64,000 nt of DNA from Haemaphysalis longicornis. Lineage: Eukaryota > Arthropoda > Arachnida > Ixodida > Ixodidae. The stretch covers positions 33,021,622 to 33,085,621 of the forward strand of contig CM023449.1 in NCBI GenBank assembly GCA_013339765.2, in the 5' to 3' direction. The notes beneath the pieces were generated by a model that saw nothing but the letters and a program-made list of their open reading frames with translations, was not told where the DNA came from and made no database searches. Every line of letters begins with the position of its first letter. The first letter of the stretch is position 1. The position numbers and the translations under genes are program-made. Shown one piece after another: positions 1-11,200 of the stretch.

Positions 1-300
1 TATCGTCGTCTACGACTGAACTGTGCATACACAAATATTTACCTATTTCGCGTTGGGGCAACGCCAAACCCACAGTGTCGTCACTGTTCTCGTGTCGAAA
101 CAATTGAACACATCTTATTAGAATGTGCCGCCCACATGGAACCGCGATCGCACTTCCTTGAAAACATTGAACATCTAGAACAGGGACCAGTAACTCTCAA
201 GATTATTTTAGGACCATGGATTTGTCCCTCGAAGCAGCGCCAGGCTCTACCGAGTTCATTCTCTTATTTGGATGACACTGTCCTAATTTCGAAATTGTAA
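1..300 (+). CDS. 3' end of a non-LTR retrotransposon ORF2 (partial)
   Basis: An open frame runs from the first base to a TAA at 298-300 (99 residues, 5' end outside the window). It ends in a cysteine/histidine cluster, CRHC followed by EHILLEC. That arrangement is typical of the extreme C-terminus of RNase H-bearing LINE ORF2 proteins in arthropods. The protein would be a reverse transcriptase/endonuclease polyprotein that copies its own RNA at a nick in chromosomal DNA; only the tail is seen here. No poly-A or simple-repeat tail could be placed after the stop. It is probably a dead 5'-truncated copy, although this stretch has no internal stop. The clade (I, LOA or R1-like) is not determined. 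Confidence 0.7.
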   Translation, partial: YRRLRLNCAYTNIYLFRVGATPNPQCRHCSRVETIEHILLECAAHMEPRSHFLENIEHLEQGPVTLKIILGPWICPSKQRQALPSSFSYLDDTVLISKL

Positions 301-502
301 ATTACGTGGCCCAAGCTCAGACCAAAAACCAAACTTGCGCAAGTTCGTCATCGCGCCAAGTCTACGACAGTTGTTTTTTTTTCCTTTTCTGTCCTGCCCA
401 GCTCTCTTTTGGGCCTTCTCTTCCCCCATCCCCAAACCTCAGCAGAGAAGCATGTAGGCGACTGTAAACGTTCGCAAACCTCTCTGCTTTTTCAATTAAC
501 AG
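301..502. other. No feature seen, AT-rich spacer
   Basis: This could be the 3' UTR of the preceding LINE or simple flank. I see no splice sites, inverted repeats or coding signal. Confidence 0.5.
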
Positions 503-507
503 CCCCC

Positions 508-556
<49 letters not shown>
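503..556. repeat. Poly-C followed by (CT)n microsatellite
   Basis: About 16 C residues run straight into about 19 CT units. The tract lies where the left terminus of the following transposon-like repeat should be, so that terminus may have been lost by expansion or recombination here. Confidence 0.95.
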
Positions 557-559
<3 letters not shown>

Positions 560-3500
560 GGTTCATTCGAAAGATTGCCTCATTACAATCACACTGACAC
601 CACTCTTAACGTAAACTTTGCTCAAATAAGCTACATAAGCTACATGCGACCCACTAGCTCATCTTCGAAACAGAACCTACGATGTCGTATGTCCAGCTGT
701 GCGATTCGCTGAGGCCGGCAAAAGTAAACGCAAATTAGGCAGGGCTTATAAGCTTGCCGAACGAGCTATTTGAGCTTAAATTTTGGGCACATTCTTTTTA
801 TAGCAGGAAGAATTGAGGGGCTTACAATTAAAGTTACGAACAAACATGCAAACACCAAAGCAGTTAGAGCGGCACTTTGCCAGCTGACACTGCCTAGCAC
901 AGCCGTCGGACGCTTTGGACTTGTCGGACACAGCACTCACGAACTGACATATGCGGCACGGTCACTTACATGACCATGTTTGTCGAGTCATAGCTTAGGT
1001 TTGACGAAACAATAAGTATGAACCCTAATAAAAAATACGGCAGGTATTCGCCCCGAGCGCGAACACAGTCGGCCCCTGGCGGCGGCGGGACGAACCGCTC
1101 CTAGTGTGGATGGCGCTCTCGCGTCGTCTGCTTTTTCACGTTGCGTGCGGCGCAAGACGCGTGCTGCACACGACAAAACAACCAATATGTGTGCTCGTTT
1201 GGCAGTAAACAATGACATATTTACCTCTGCTTGTGCATTTCCTCTAGAAACGCAATAATCAGCGGACGTTGCGGGTTAATACGCTGGTTTAATTCCACGA
1301 AACATCTTTGCCCTGGTCACCGCTCGAGTGTGAAACGTGTTATAAACATTGCTTCCACACATTGCACTTTTCTTATTGTTGAGTGCAGCCGTCTGCCGTT
1401 TCGGGAACGTCGAAGGGTGCTTTTTGAAGGTGGCGTGATGGTGATTATTTAAAGGATAAAAGTTTAGTACGCGAAACGGGTAAGAAGCGTCAAGACCTGT
1501 GCATACGCGTGCAAATTCCACACCCTTGTAAAATTGCGCTGTGTCCTTATAGAAAGAAGAAACAAACAAAAACATTTACACTGCACACGACCCGTGCGCT
1601 ATCGCCCATACATTACCGGACACGTACTTTACACCCGCAAGCGCCTGTGTGATCGTGTCCTTCCCGTATCTTTTCTAAAATAAATACCATTTTTGGACAG
1701 TCGTTGTTTATACTGAGGAGGAGGAATAAACATTTATTCAACTGCATCGAGTTGCTAATTTTACGTATTATTTGAAATGCGTTTCTATGGATGCGCAAGA
1801 GTATTTAGGGGGGATTTTTAGGTAAAATTAAGCAGTTGTGAGTTTGCGTCTGTCATGTGGCATTTCGTGTGTCATTGTCATATATATCATTTTCAAATCC
1901 CACATGAATCACCTTGTCCAGAAACGTGTCTCACTCAGCATAACCAAATGCCTAATATAGTCACGTCTTAACCTTTTAAGGTGGACCTAAGTTTAAAGAA
2001 ATAGGAGAAAACGCGTAATATCATGCACGTTATTGCCCACATATGTGAGGGGTGTGTGCCGTGACTCGCTGTTTTTTTTTTTAATTTTTTCCCACAATGC
2101 TTGTTTTCAATACAATTTTGAAAAGGCGAGCCACAATTCCTGGACAATCCCTGGACCAAAGGGGGGTTAATCAGAAAATGCGTACTGCTTTTTCACCGCT
2201 ACAGAACACGACGCCTAGTGTAGTTTCGATTGTAAGGAATACTGATAACCATAGTTTGGCTTTTCGCGTTACATGCGTTCTCTTCTCGCTGCTCTTGCAA
2301 CGTTGCAGGACACCCCCCCCCCCCCCCCCTTCCCGAAAAAAAAAAAAACGAAATGCACAGAATTTCATTTTTTAACCAATCCTCAAGAATTAAATGTCAA
2401 GACAAAGACGATATTCAGTTTACAAAACAAAGTAGTCACAGGGAACCCGTTGCGCTGATTCGCAACGACAAATAAAAAGGAAATGTTTTACTGAATCTGC
2501 AACAGCGCAACTTCATTTATTGCCATTTTTAGGGTTCGTAAGCGACCTTATACGCAAGAAGGCAAACACATCTCGCTGTCGCAGGCACCTATTAGATTTT
2601 AAAAGGAACTCAAATGGTCAACAGAGCGACCTTATACGCAAGAATGCAAACACATCTCGCTGTTGCAGGCACCTGTTAGATTTTAAAAGGAACGCAAATG
2701 GTCAACAGAGCAGCCGTAACAGAAAATTTGTGCTCACTGGAGGTCCCAGAAGCTTGGTTTGCACACTGTAAACCTGCTTGTCACTTTGCGAAAACCTAGC
2801 TATACATGAGATGTTGATTGTACTGCGTGCGTTTACAATTCAATTCGCAAGTTCACTTGCGACGAAAGCCGTAAATAAGTGATCCGAAACCGTTATTCAT
2901 CAAACCTTCGTTCAGAGTCGCTAAAATTTAATTTAAAAGACCCGTTAGAGCGGTACATTAATTTATATCTCTGCGCTGATCAAAATTCAGTAATTTTATG
3001 TTGCCTTTTGAACACACAAAAAAATATCGTAAGCTCTTAGAAAGAATTTCGGGGCAGTTAAGTAGTGTTACCTTTACAGGGCATCCCACAAATGCAAGAA
3101 TGCGTCATGCTACCAGTGAAAGCGATTGAGATTGCCGCTGTAAACTGAATTTTAGAGATCGAGGCTTCCTGATTTGTTTCTATTTATGCTTTTATTGAAG
3201 GCTCAAAGTCATAGTCTGGAAAGATCGAGCTTGCTACGAGCCACAGCGTACAAGCTCATTGTCACAATTACGGCCATTCTGAGATTCCCGATGAGTCGTC
3301 GCTTTTTTTGGCGTAGTAATGAAAACTGACTGCCGCTTCCATGCTATACATTGAAAGTTGAGGAACCGAACTACACCATACCACTCTTGTTTGCACCTTT
3401 CGTGCGCACATACGGCGGGAAAAAGGCACGAAGCGCGCCCACAGTGTGCATTCTTACGAGCCGCTCAGCGGAGCATCCACACTAGCAGCGCGACGCTGTC

Positions 3501-3873
3501 GCCACCTACATGTCGAGCTCGCGGCGAATAGAAGTCCGGCCAGAAGCACAGTGTGAACACTGAAACTTCGGCAATATTGCAGCGCCACCTATGAAAATGG
3601 GAAGTAAACAAGATAACCAAACAGCCGTCTGTGAGATAGTAGCAGTACTCGTCAGCAGGCTATCTTTAGTTTTAAGGCCCTGCTCCGGATACGTCACTGT
3701 CGACATCCCAAAAACACACGATTTAGCGGGAGAATCGAAATTTTGGCTTAAAATGTTAAATTTCTCAGTGAATAAAGCATCGTTGGCTGCCAAACGAGTG
3801 CTGAGGGCACTATAAAACATCAAATCTTTCGAATAAAACAAACTTGCATTTTTGTCTGCATGGCCCTTTTAAT
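557..3873. mobile_element. Degenerate TIR element related to the one at 11.9-12.75 kb, with unresolved interior
   Basis: Bases 557-1010 match 11918-12390 closely, sharing GGTTCATT..GAAAGATTGCC, the run around AGGCAGGGCTTATAAGC and a GTTTGTCGAG segment. Bases 3700-3873 match the right part of the same element (GCGGGAGAATC, TTTCTCAGTGAATA, TGTCTGCATGGCCC). The two parts are 2.7 kb apart here but contiguous in the 870-bp copy, so about 2.5 kb was inserted between roughly 1.05 and 3.5 kb. In that interior I see only homopolymers (T at 2072, C/A at 2312-2348) and an 84-bp duplication. No coding capacity is recognised. Confidence 0.45.
2541..2708. repeat. Two tandem copies of an 84-bp unit
   Basis: AGCGACCTTATACGCAAGAA begins at 2541 and, with one change, again at 2625. 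Both units run through GCAGGCACCT and AAATGGTCAACAG with a few substitutions. The duplication is recent, and no function is suggested. Confidence 0.9.
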
Positions 3874-3939
3874 TAAAGCATAATAATCATCACCAATCGT
3901 GTTTGACCACAGCCGGTGCTTAAAAGCTCAAACCAAATA

Positions 3940-4955
3940 CAGTTAAACCCCCGATAATACGACTTTCAAGGGACTGTGGGGAAACCGTCGTAAGACCGGG
4001 GTGCCGTATGACCATGGTGCGGTTAAATGCCTGCCCAGGAGATGGTTTCACGCGACAGGCAGCCTGAGAACTCATTTAAACTACTATATTTACCGTGCTC
4101 TCGCGTAATTTGTGAACCATTACCGAAAATCCCAAGTTTATATAAAAAAAGGAACGCCTCTTTTGTGCCCCCCCTCCCCTCCATAGCGTCAAAGTTCGCC
4201 CGCCAGCCAAGTGCCATGTGTTACACGACCCCTGTGAAGTCCGGCGCTATTTATAACCCGCCTGACCGGCTGCCTCGCGCACGCGAGATAGGCCAACGTG
4301 GTCGAACAAATTGAGAGGGGAAAAAGCGAGCGTGTAAAACTGCCAAGGCCAAGCAGAACGAACCAGGCGGCAATGAAAAAAAGGCGACAAAGAAAGGAGC
4401 GGAGCGACAACGCGGCTTTGAAAGACACCGAGAAGCTGAGAGTGTCTTGAAAGGAAGAAACTTGGATCGAGTGGACGAGGAAGGCGGGCGTTCGGTCATC
4501 ACCGCGGGGTTGCATCGTATGCGCTTTCGCGTTCGTGGGCTAAATGGGAGCTTCAGGTTGACGGTCCGCCAGCCACCTGGACTTTGACTTTACGCGGTTG
4601 GTGCGTTGGCAAGCGTGGCGCCGCCGAAGGTCCACTACCGCTCGCGAGTACCCGTAGCCCGCCTGCTTGCGTCTCTTCAGCAAGTGGTCTGGCCCGCCTG
4701 CGGACCTTTGCACATCGAGCAGCGTCAAACGGGGGTTCAGAATACGAAACGTTGAGACGAGTCGGTGAAGCAATGTAAAATATGGGGAAAACGCCGGTTT
4801 ACACCCGCTAGGGTCCGTCGTATGAAGTGGACCACGTACACCCGTACACCAATTTTTAGTGCACTGTTTTTATGGGTAGTTTGCCAGGACCGTGGTGATC
4901 TGTCGTAAGAAGCGGGTTGTCGAAAGTCGGGGGACGCATCAGCGGGGTTCCACTG
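3940..4955. mobile_element. Tigger/pogo-like DNA transposon, non-autonomous
   Basis: The left end CAGTTAAACCCCCGATAATA and the inverted right end CAGTGGAACCCCGCTGATGC form an imperfect TIR. TA dinucleotides lie outside at 3938-3939 and 4956-4957, the target duplication expected of Tc1/mariner-pogo elements. The recurring TCGTAAGA words just inside both ends are sub-terminal repeats. No transposase frame is recognised, so it would need a transposase from elsewhere. Confidence 0.7.
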
Positions 4956-5142
4956 TACCCTTGTGTCCTCAAAACACAAGCCTCACTAACGTTTTCAGCT
5001 TACTCGCACTAGCCACTAAGAATGAACCTTTTTAACTTTTTAAAAGTTAAACGCCATAAATGTTATGTACTCCACTGAACCTATAGATTCTGTAGTATCA
5101 CATAGGAAAAATATAACGATGAAAATGCGAATTACAGCTGAC

Positions 5143-5213
5143 CTCATGAGTTCTGCCATGTTGGCATCTGTAGCTCTTTCCTCGATGAGTTGGGTCATCT
5201 TCTGCTCCATCTC
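5143..5213 (-). CDS. Coiled-coil gene exon 17, last recognised exon
   Basis: The acceptor is TTACCCCACAG and it encodes EMEQKMTQLIEERATDANMA then ELM. The donor drawn here (ATGAG|GTCAGC) is only moderate. If it is not used, the frame reads on to a TAA near 5030 and adds a short hydrophobic tail (VIRIFIVIFFLC). In the first case a further exon lies to the left but was not found; in the second this is the terminal exon. Confidence 0.65.
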
Positions 5214-8200
5214 CTGTGGGGTAATACACAGGTTAAAAAAAGGTTATCTACGACAGTGTTGTAGAATTACGTGTAGATGTTGTGGGGAAAAAAAAAAAAA
5301 CAACGATCAGGAAATGAGTCACCATGAACCGATGAAGTAGTTTTTCCCTCTAAGCATCAGCAGCATGAAGTTGCAACACAAACTGCTACAGGCAGCACAA
5401 ATGGGAAGCTAGCACACAAGAAAAACTAGAAAGTTCAAGCCCCGTCGCTGGCAAGAGCAAAAGATTACACGAAGAAAAAAAAAGAGACAAAGTATCAAGT
5501 ATAAACGCCACTACTTGCAAAGCAGTTCAGCCTCTTACAGCTGAAAAACAATGTCAATAAATATATTAATGAAGTGATAATTGTATTTGCATTCCGGAAC
5601 TGCGGCGTTATTCAGCTACAGTCGATAGGACAGCTGGAACTGGAGCCACCCAACTCCAGCAATGAATATTGCAGCAAACTCGAAACCAGCAGGGAAGAGC
5701 GCATTCAGCCTTCATGCATCTTTCACAACCACTCGCATGTTTTCGCCTGCATACGGCCAGGCAGGCGCAAGCATCGCAAGGCACTTTTAAAAGGCTCTCT
5801 TCTTTTTTAACACAAAAGCGTTTTATGCCGGGATACACGAAGATTTCAGTGACGTCATATCCGTCATGGAAATGATGCCAGTACAACGAAGCAAGCAGCC
5901 TGTAGAGGGTGCACCCCTGCAAAAAGGGGCTTCTTGCGGGGAAGCAACCTTTAATGCTAAAGAGTACGTTATACTTTAGGTTGTTCGTTTTCAGGTTTTA
6001 TATTTTAACACGAAACTGTTTTATGCCGGGATACACCAAGATTTCACTGACGTCATCATATCCACCACGGAAATGACGCCAGTACACCTCTGCCAAAGCG
6101 ACCCGCCAACAGGACGTCGCTCTCCAAGCACACCCACAAGACAGCCGCTGACCCGCAAATCATGCTCAGCTGCAGATTTTGCTGCACATTTCACTTTCGT
6201 GTTTAACCAATTCCTATGACAGGGTAATCAACCACAGTTTTTTTCCTTTACCTTGAGGTCCTTCTCAAGCTGAGAGATCCGTGCCTCCTGCTCAAGCGTC
6301 AGAAGGGCTGCTTTCTCCCGCTCCTCCATAGGCACGACTTGTGCCCTGGCTTCAGCGAGCGATTCCCTGGTTGTGTGCACAGGTCATTGTTAGCAGACCC
6401 AGCCCACACACTGCAGTTCTGAAATACTACACAACGCTTAAACACACTATGCTGCTCTACAATGACCAGATTAGTGCCAGGTAAGCAGGGAACATGCGTC
6501 AGGGTGGTCGCGACACAATCTCCAACCAGCAATTCTTCAAGCACCAACAAGTGTTCTAATAATGGACATGTACCAACTAACTTGAGCCTAGAAGCTGCAT
6601 CCTTGACAAACTTGGGAGCAAGTACAGTAATCCCTCGCTATAACGAAGTCAGCGGGACGGCAAAAATTTCGTTATAAGCGGTATTTCGATGTAAGCGACC
6701 ACTCGAAAAAGCTAAAGCAGTTGAGCTTTAATTGCACCACAAGTGCAAGGAATCAAAACAAAATGTATTCAGTGAAGCAAAGCTTTATTCAGGTGCAAAA
6801 AAAGCAGTGAGGTTCGACTGCTTGAAGTTCTTGCTGGGCGCGATCAACCCCCGCTCCAATTTGACCAAGCATTGCATGAGGCTGTGGTCGCCACCCATAA
6901 AAGTGGCAGTGGCAGTGGCCAAAGGAGGCGTGCGGGCGTCACGGAACGCTACGCGAGTTTTGCACTGAAAAGCGCCGCAAGTGCCGTGGCTCAACCTGAG
7001 GTTGTGTTTGTTGCACTCAAAAAACAATTAACCGCTCATTTTGGTTGCACAGCACACTCATGAAAACTAACCGGTTTGGCATGATCTCTAGGAAATTTTT
7101 TTCCTGAGGGGTGCAGCAGTGAAGTTTGCAAACAAGAGTTTTTCAGCGCCCCGTTGTCGATGAAACTGCTAATTCTACGGTTCAAGTGTCGGTGTTCGTG
7201 CACAGTCGCGTCAACGCCATTGACCAATGTCTAGGAACAAAATTCAAGATCCTACCAGGCATTTCGACTGTTCGTCTAAAGTCGGATGGCGCAAATCGAG
7301 CATGACCGGCTTGAGAAAATCACCAGGGAAGCACCAGCTTGTGTTGACCCTCCATGTTGGCAGCCTGACTCGCCGCTGGGTCGCCGCCGCTTGGCCATGC
7401 CTTTGCTCGCCTCTTAGCTCTGAGCGGGTCAAGCTCTACGTGCACTTCGAGTAATGCGGCCCAAAATGCATGCGTTTGGGTTGGGACCAGAATAAATTTT
7501 GAATAAAAAGATATTTCGAGTAAAGCGATTTCCTTAACGAGGGATTACTGTATCTCTTTAATTACAGACAGCTCCATTCTGATGGGGCAACCTCAACTCA
7601 AGAAAAAAACAACAGCTTGCTTTCCAGGCGCTTTCATTTTTCGCCTCCACCAGAGAAACAGCCACAATGGCCAGGGTCGAACCCATGCGTCTGCGCTCGG
7701 GAGTGCAAATAACTTAGCCACAGGGCCAACACGGCAAATTTCACAGCTTTTATCGTGGAAGTTACCTTTACAATACACTGAATTCATTTACACGTGAATT
7801 TGCACAAGTTTTCGTACAAGAATACGTCGGTCATTTCAAATAAAAAAAAGTTAAAGCCGCTCCACTCAATGTGAAAGCTGTCGGCAGTGCAGAGCAGTGA
7901 TTCGCCATAATGGGCTGTAGCGCCGTTATCCGCTCACTGCTACCACCCAAATGCAATTCAAATTTCCCTTCGCAGTGCTCGCACGCACCCCCCTGCCTAA
8001 AACTGCGCCAGCGGGAGTTCTGTTCTTTTTGTGCTTGCTTTTCCTACCACACGTGCCATCACTGCATTGCCACTTTTTTTAGCTTACTATCGTAAAAACC
8101 AACCCAACGAGCTTTCCTAACTAAATGAACGCGGGCTCTGCCGGTTAATTACGTATATTTTGCCTCAAATGCACCTGCAGTTTTCTTTGCGCTAAATAAC

Positions 8201-11200
8201 GGGGAGATGTATGACAAGCGCCAGAAGTTGACGAGTTTCGAACGCTTATGCCTATATAAAACCGCTTGGCTTTCGAAGCCTCTGGGTTACGCCGCGACGA
8301 CAGAACGCCATGTGGTCCTACTTGGGTCCAGCGAACGAGCTACGACGACAAGGCGAGCCCCTAAAATGCTTTGCACTTAAACGATACAGCTTCTTGTACT
8401 TCATCAAGTCACCACAGCACAAGAGGTCATAGAATGAAGCTTTTCTTTGATATGCATTACTGGGACCCGTACATTTCAACTGCAATTGGGAACTGCACAT
8501 TAGCAAGAGGCACTGCAGGCTCTCCCCAGAGGCTATAGGCACGTCGGCCATTTCCCCATTGCAATCGCAGAGCAAATTCATCCAGCACAGCAACAACGCA
8601 CAGCAAAGTCACAGTGAGGGCTTACTTGAGAGATTCGATCTCTGCCTTGGTGCATTCCAGCTCCTCAGCGCTTGCCTTGGCCAGCTGCTCAAAGTTGCTG
8701 ATGCCCTCACAGAGGCTGTCGATCTCAGCCTGCACCAATTTGATCACACCGTCTCAGTGCATAACCAACCCCAAACGGAGCTCTCGAAACCAAACACTGA
8801 GTTTAGCGCACAGGACTAGGACTCCTGCAAACGCATGCATGAAAAAACATGGTCACCACAAGTGCATGTCACCTGATTTGTGCCTTAACACTTTCGTGAC
8901 CGTGCCAATTCCCATCGATAATTTGCTATCAATGAATATAAATTCAAATTTTGGCGTTCTCCTAGTGCTTCTGGACTGCTAACACCATTCAAATGATAAA
9001 GGGGGAAGTATTTTGTCAGTTCCGCTTTAGAGTTTCGTTTTCCGCCACATGGGGGATTTGTAAATGTCCTTCGCCGGCGGGGAGACGAGCTCACGTGGTT
9101 TCAGTTATGCCGTCGCCACCGCTCGCCGATGCTTCACACGAACGGCGAATTTCGGCAAATTCTGATGTAACTGAGCTTGAATCTGTGCATGATGGTAGCA
9201 GCACAGACACAGAAGACGACTTCGATTCATCAGACTTTCCTACGGTCAGTGAAAGTGCGTCAAGTCGCCCCGGACCATCACCAGGTGTGCGCGCCCTTAA
9301 GTTCCGCTTTCTTCTCCAGTCACTGTATCGCGGGCGCACGCTGTTGTAAACAGGTCCGGCCCTGTTCTAAAGGCCACAGCTCTTATCTGTAGTGTGTCGA
9401 TGACGTTCGGGTGATACCGTTTGGCGCCGGCTGCACAGAGGGCTAAGTTTTCTGCATGAAGACGGCCCGTTGTTGACCTTGGAGTAGCGCTCCGGAGCAG
9501 CGCGCGGCTGTTTGCTGATATTTTTGTACGTAAATAACTTTTGTGCTAACACCGCTCATTCTATAAGCAATTTATGGTCAAAGCGTACATTTCAAATGGT
9601 TTCTATGTCTGCCGTGCGCAAAGTACTATTGAGGTTATCATCAATTTCTTTCTGTTTGTTACTTTTTTTTTTGTTTTCACGATTTTTTGATAAAATTTCT
9701 AATGCGTTTGATGTCTGAAATTATTACTGCCGGAAAGCCACATTTTGCCTCTATCCTTACACAGCTTACACTTTAGAATCCATCATTTTCTGTGGCAAGA
9801 AAAAAAAAAAAAACATTTCCTGGACTACCCGAAATCAACCGGTAGGCACTAGTGTTTATATATTTGTATGTAAGTAAATAACATTTGTACTTACAGAGCT
9901 CATTCTTTCAGTATTACTTTATAAGGCCCTTATGTACAAACTGAATATTTCAAAATATTTTTATGTGTACCCTGTGCAAAGTGGCATTGATCTTTTCATC
10001 ATTTTGTTTTTCTTTTTGTTACTCTTTTTGGTTTTGTTCATTTTTTTTAATAAAATTTGGTATTAGATCTGTTGTTTGAAATTATTACTGTTAGAAAGCC
10101 CAATTATTTCTCTATCATTTCGCATGTTACGCTCCAGCATCACTCATTGTCTGTGGCAAGAAAAAAATATTTGCAGAAAGGCCCAAAAGCAACCAATTTT
10201 TCGCCGGTCACGAAAGAGTTAGGGGGGAGTGCTCTTAAAACAGCTTCCTTTAATTGTGAAGTAAACTTTGTGAAATCTGTCAGTCTTGCTGCTTTTCTCC
10301 ACTGATTCCAAATATGCCATTATTTCTTGAGCCAGTCAATTGATTACCAAGATAATTAAAGATAATTAGTCATTTCTGGAGGAACGATAGACAAAACAGT
10401 GCTGGTTATAAAACTGTAATCTTTTATATTTTCCAATACAGCTGAACCTCGTTATAAGAGACACTGATGTAAGAGACAAATGGATATAAGAGACACTATT
10501 GACCCACATGGTTGGCTGCCCTATCTTTCCCATTAAATCGACCTCTTTTATAACAGACATTGGATGTAGAAGATTGGTTATAAGGGACAAGTCATCCTTG
10601 AGCTTTAATCAATAATCTCGCTTGTAATAGACATTTTAACTTCAGACGCAGTGCCACCAGTCACTAATTGCAGTTGCTTCCATCCTGGAAGCACAGGTGG
10701 ACGACAGACGCCTGCAGTCGCTATTTATTACAACTTCAGCAACACACAGTGGTTCAGTCAGCTATGAAATGACGATGAGAAGCCCTGCCAATGGAAATGC
10801 AACTTACAGAAGTGGTTGAAGCTTACTGCCATCCATTGGATGGAGCGCGATCGCACATGCGGGTTCTCCCACTGGCATAGCTCCCAATCAAAAAGCAACG
10901 CAGATGTTGAGTCCTGCAAGCATAATGAATAGCCTGAGCACACAGCGGAAGAAGCTGTGCACTCCGCCTATTCATCAGGCTTGTGAACTCAACATGTACG
11001 ATTCATCTTCCACAAACGAGGAAAGAAAAAAAAGCTTGCAGAATCGGTTGTAAAATATACAGTGTAAATACAGTCATGAAGCAAACAAAGATTCAGAACT
11101 GTTTCATAAATTCTGGGGGCCAAACATATATTAGAATGAATCTTTTGAAACATGCTGTAGCATTCTTTTGAGCTTGTTTTAGTCATAGGGTGCCCACATT

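Noticed and set aside
2171..2375. Proline- or glycine-run proteins on both strands
   Set aside because: Produced by poly-C and poly-A runs.
4189..4515. Hydrophobic Leu/Phe-rich minus-strand frames
   Set aside because: They lie inside the Tigger-like element at 3940-4955, and two different frames are open over the same bases.
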